A DNA stretch of 24,215 nt from Labilithrix sp. GTDB taxonomy: Bacteria > Myxococcota > Polyangia > Polyangiales > Polyangiaceae. A program made the translations under genes and the position numbers. Each line of letters starts with the position of its first letter. Positions within the stretch are counted from its first letter, which is position 1. Positions 22,700 to 24,215 of this stretch are shown piece after piece. Below the pieces are notes generated by a model, which saw nothing but the letters and a program-made list of their open reading frames with translations, made no database searches and had not been told where the DNA came from. Location of the stretch: NCBI GenBank assembly GCA_028287035.1, contig JAQBQL010000169.1, forward strand, positions 1 through 24,215. The letters are read 5' to 3'.

Positions 22700-24215
22700 A
22701 TGAATCAGCCTCTCGTCTCAGCGTCCCAGGGCCCGTCTGGCTCGGCGCTCCCGCTGGAAGACGGCGCCCCGCCGCCCCCGCCCCCGCCGACGTTCGATGC
22801 CCTGCCGCTGAGCGCCGACGTGCGCAAGGCCATCGACGCCCTCGGGTACACCAACCCCACCCCCGTGCAGCTCGCGGTGTTCGAGCCCGCGACGCGCGGC
22901 AAGAGCCTCGTCGTCCAGGCCCGCACCGGCACCGGCAAGACCGCCGCGTTCGGTCTGCCGATCGTCGACTCGCTGATCCGGAAATCCCAGGCGGCGGTCC
23001 AGGCCCTCATCCTCACGCCGACCCGCGAGCTCGCGCTCCAGGTCGGTCGCGAGATCGAGCGGCTCGGTCAGTTCCGCGGGATCCGCGTGGTGTCGATCTA
23101 CGGCGGCGCCCCGATGGGCAAGCAGGTCGAGCAGCTGAGCGGCGGGGCGCAGGTCGTCTCCGGCACGCCCGGCCGCGTGCTCGATCACCTCCGTCGCGGC
23201 ACGCTCGACCCGAAGAGCATCCGCATCCTCGTCCTCGACGAGGCCGACGAGATGCTCTCGATGGGCTTCGCCAAGGAGCTCAACGCCATCATGGAGTTCC
23301 TGCCCGCGGGCGACCGCCAGGGCCTCTACTTCAGCGCGACGATCCCGCCGGACGTCGACCGCCTCGCGAAGAAGCACCTGAAGGACCCCGAGTACATCAC
23401 GCTCTCGGGTGACGAGATCGGCGCGCTGCAGCTCGCCCACTACGTCTACCTGGTCCGCGACAGCGACAAGCGGTCGGCCATCCTCAACATCATCGAGGTC
23501 GAGGATCCGCAGAGCGCGGTCGTCTTCTGCAACACGAAGGACGAGACCGAGCGCGTCGCCGAGCTCCTGAAGAGCCGCGGCTACGAGGCCGACTGGCTGA
23601 ACGGCGATCTCGAGCAGTCGTCGCGCGAGCGCGTCATGCAGGCGACCCGCGACGGCAAGATCCGCTTCCTCGTCGCGACCGACGTGGCGGCGCGCGGGAT
23701 CGACATCTCGCACCTCACGCACGTCATCAACGCCGACTTCCCGGAGTCGGCCGAGCAGTACGTGCACCGCACCGGTCGTACCGGCCGCGCCGGGCGCACC
23801 GGCACCGCGATCTCGGTGGTCGGCCCCAAGGACGTCGGCCACCTGTACATGCTGCGGCTCACGTACAAGATCCGCCCCATCGAGCGGATGCTGCCGACCG
23901 CGGGCGAGAAGAAGACGCGCGCCGAGGCGGACCTCGTGAGCTTTCTTGCGGACGCCTACGCCGGACGCACCGCCGACCCGCTGCACATCGCGGTGGCGCG
24001 GCGCCTCTTCACGCACGACCAGGCGGCGTCGATCGTCGCGGGTCTCCTCGCCGACCACCTCGGGGCCTCCGGCTCCACCGATCCGGCGGGCGACGCGGCC
24101 GATGCGCGCCGCGCCAAGACCCCGCCGCCCGCGCCGCTTCCGGCAGCCGTGCCGGCTCGCGTCGAGGCCGAGGGCCGCCGTGCCCCGCGCGAGGACCGTG
24201 CTCCCCGTGAGCCGC
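22700..24215 (+). CDS. DEAD-box ATP-dependent RNA helicase, 3' end cut off
   Basis: At least 505 residues; the frame is open to the window edge. It unwinds RNA with ATP in ribosome assembly, RNA decay or cold adaptation. A Pro-rich N-terminus (about 1-33) precedes the Q motif (FDALPLSADVRKAIDALGY, TPVQ), ARTGTGKT, PTRELALQ, DEAD (180-183), SAT, the FCNTK segment, ATDVAARGIDI and HRTGRTGRAG. After the core a helical region (LVSFLADAYAGRTADPLHIAVARRLF) and the start of an Arg/Glu/Pro-rich tail (PREDRAPREP) follow. The architecture resembles DeaD/CsdA-type helicases with a basic tail; an RNA-binding DbpA-like domain may lie beyond the edge. Confidence 0.95.
   Translation, partial: MNQPLVSASQGPSGSALPLEDGAPPPPPPPTFDALPLSADVRKAIDALGYTNPTPVQLAVFEPATRGKSLVVQARTGTGKTAAFGLPIVDSLIRKSQAAVQALILTPTRELALQVGREIERLGQFRGIRVVSIYGGAPMGKQVEQLSGGAQVVSGTPGRVLDHLRRGTLDPKSIRILVLDEADEMLSMGFAKELNAIMEFLPAGDRQGLYFSATIPPDVDRLAKKHLKDPEYITLSGDEIGALQLAHYVYLVRDSDKRSAILNIIEVEDPQSAVVFCNTKDETERVAELLKSRGYEADWLNGDLEQSSRERVMQATRDGKIRFLVATDVAARGIDISHLTHVINADFPESAEQYVHRTGRTGRAGRTGTAISVVGPKDVGHLYMLRLTYKIRPIERMLPTAGEKKTRAEADLVSFLADAYAGRTADPLHIAVARRLFTHDQAASIVAGLLADHLGASGSTDPAGDAADARRAKTPPPAPLPAAVPARVEAEGRRAPREDRAPREP

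Noticed and set aside
22718..24058. Long leftward open frame opposite the DEAD-box helicase
   Set aside because: The plus strand holds all helicase motifs in frame. The opposite frame has no recognisable motif and typical shadow composition.

Overview
The window is dense, very GC-rich bacterial chromosome. Codons end almost always in G or C, intergenic gaps are short, lipoprotein signals are frequent, and there are poly-Ala/Asp/Gly spacers in exported proteins. Together with the gene set this suggests a myxobacterium-like member of Myxococcota, probably Polyangiales; that placement is inference from style, not from a marker gene. I see no tRNA, rRNA, CRISPR array, insertion sequence or phage gene, and no stretch over 300 bases without a gene.

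Left part (1-7258): the 3' part of a bifunctional chorismate mutase/prephenate dehydratase (pheA) overlaps by ATGA a large membrane protein. That protein appears to fuse a SecD-like extracytoplasmic region, a PrsW-type intramembrane protease and a bacterial PH-like tail. Then come, leftward, an FKBP-type prolyl isomerase lipoprotein and a TonB-style anchored protein of unknown role, and rightward a large L,D-transpeptidase (YkuD) lipoprotein.

Centre (7281-14083): a molybdenum-cofactor and sulfur-transfer block. moaA and moeA are divergent. A fused molybdopterin-binding/MocA-type nucleotidyltransferase is translationally coupled to xdhC. xdhC is divergent from sufS-sufU, a cysteine desulfurase with its zinc-dependent sulfur acceptor. 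Together these would build the pterin, load Mo, add a nucleotide and supply sulfur to a xanthine-dehydrogenase-family enzyme. No such enzyme lies in the window.

Right part (14097-24215): an unknown anchored protein, a DUF2265-type predicted aminopeptidase lipoprotein, a TPR protein ending in what looks like a dead zincin domain, a tiny Thr-repeat lipoprotein, and a leftward operon (polyprenyl synthase - GbsR/MarR-type regulator - outer-membrane protein - signal peptidase I). That operon has a near-consensus sigma-70 promoter overlapped by an AT-rich perfect palindrome, the best candidate regulatory circuit here. Upstream lie a catalytically altered short-chain dehydrogenase, a small membrane protein and a DEAD-box RNA helicase that runs off the right edge.

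A recurring signal is a TA-starting hexamer 7-10 bases before the start codon of about nine genes, usually without a good Shine-Dalgarno sequence. It may mark -10 boxes of leaderless or near-leaderless transcripts.
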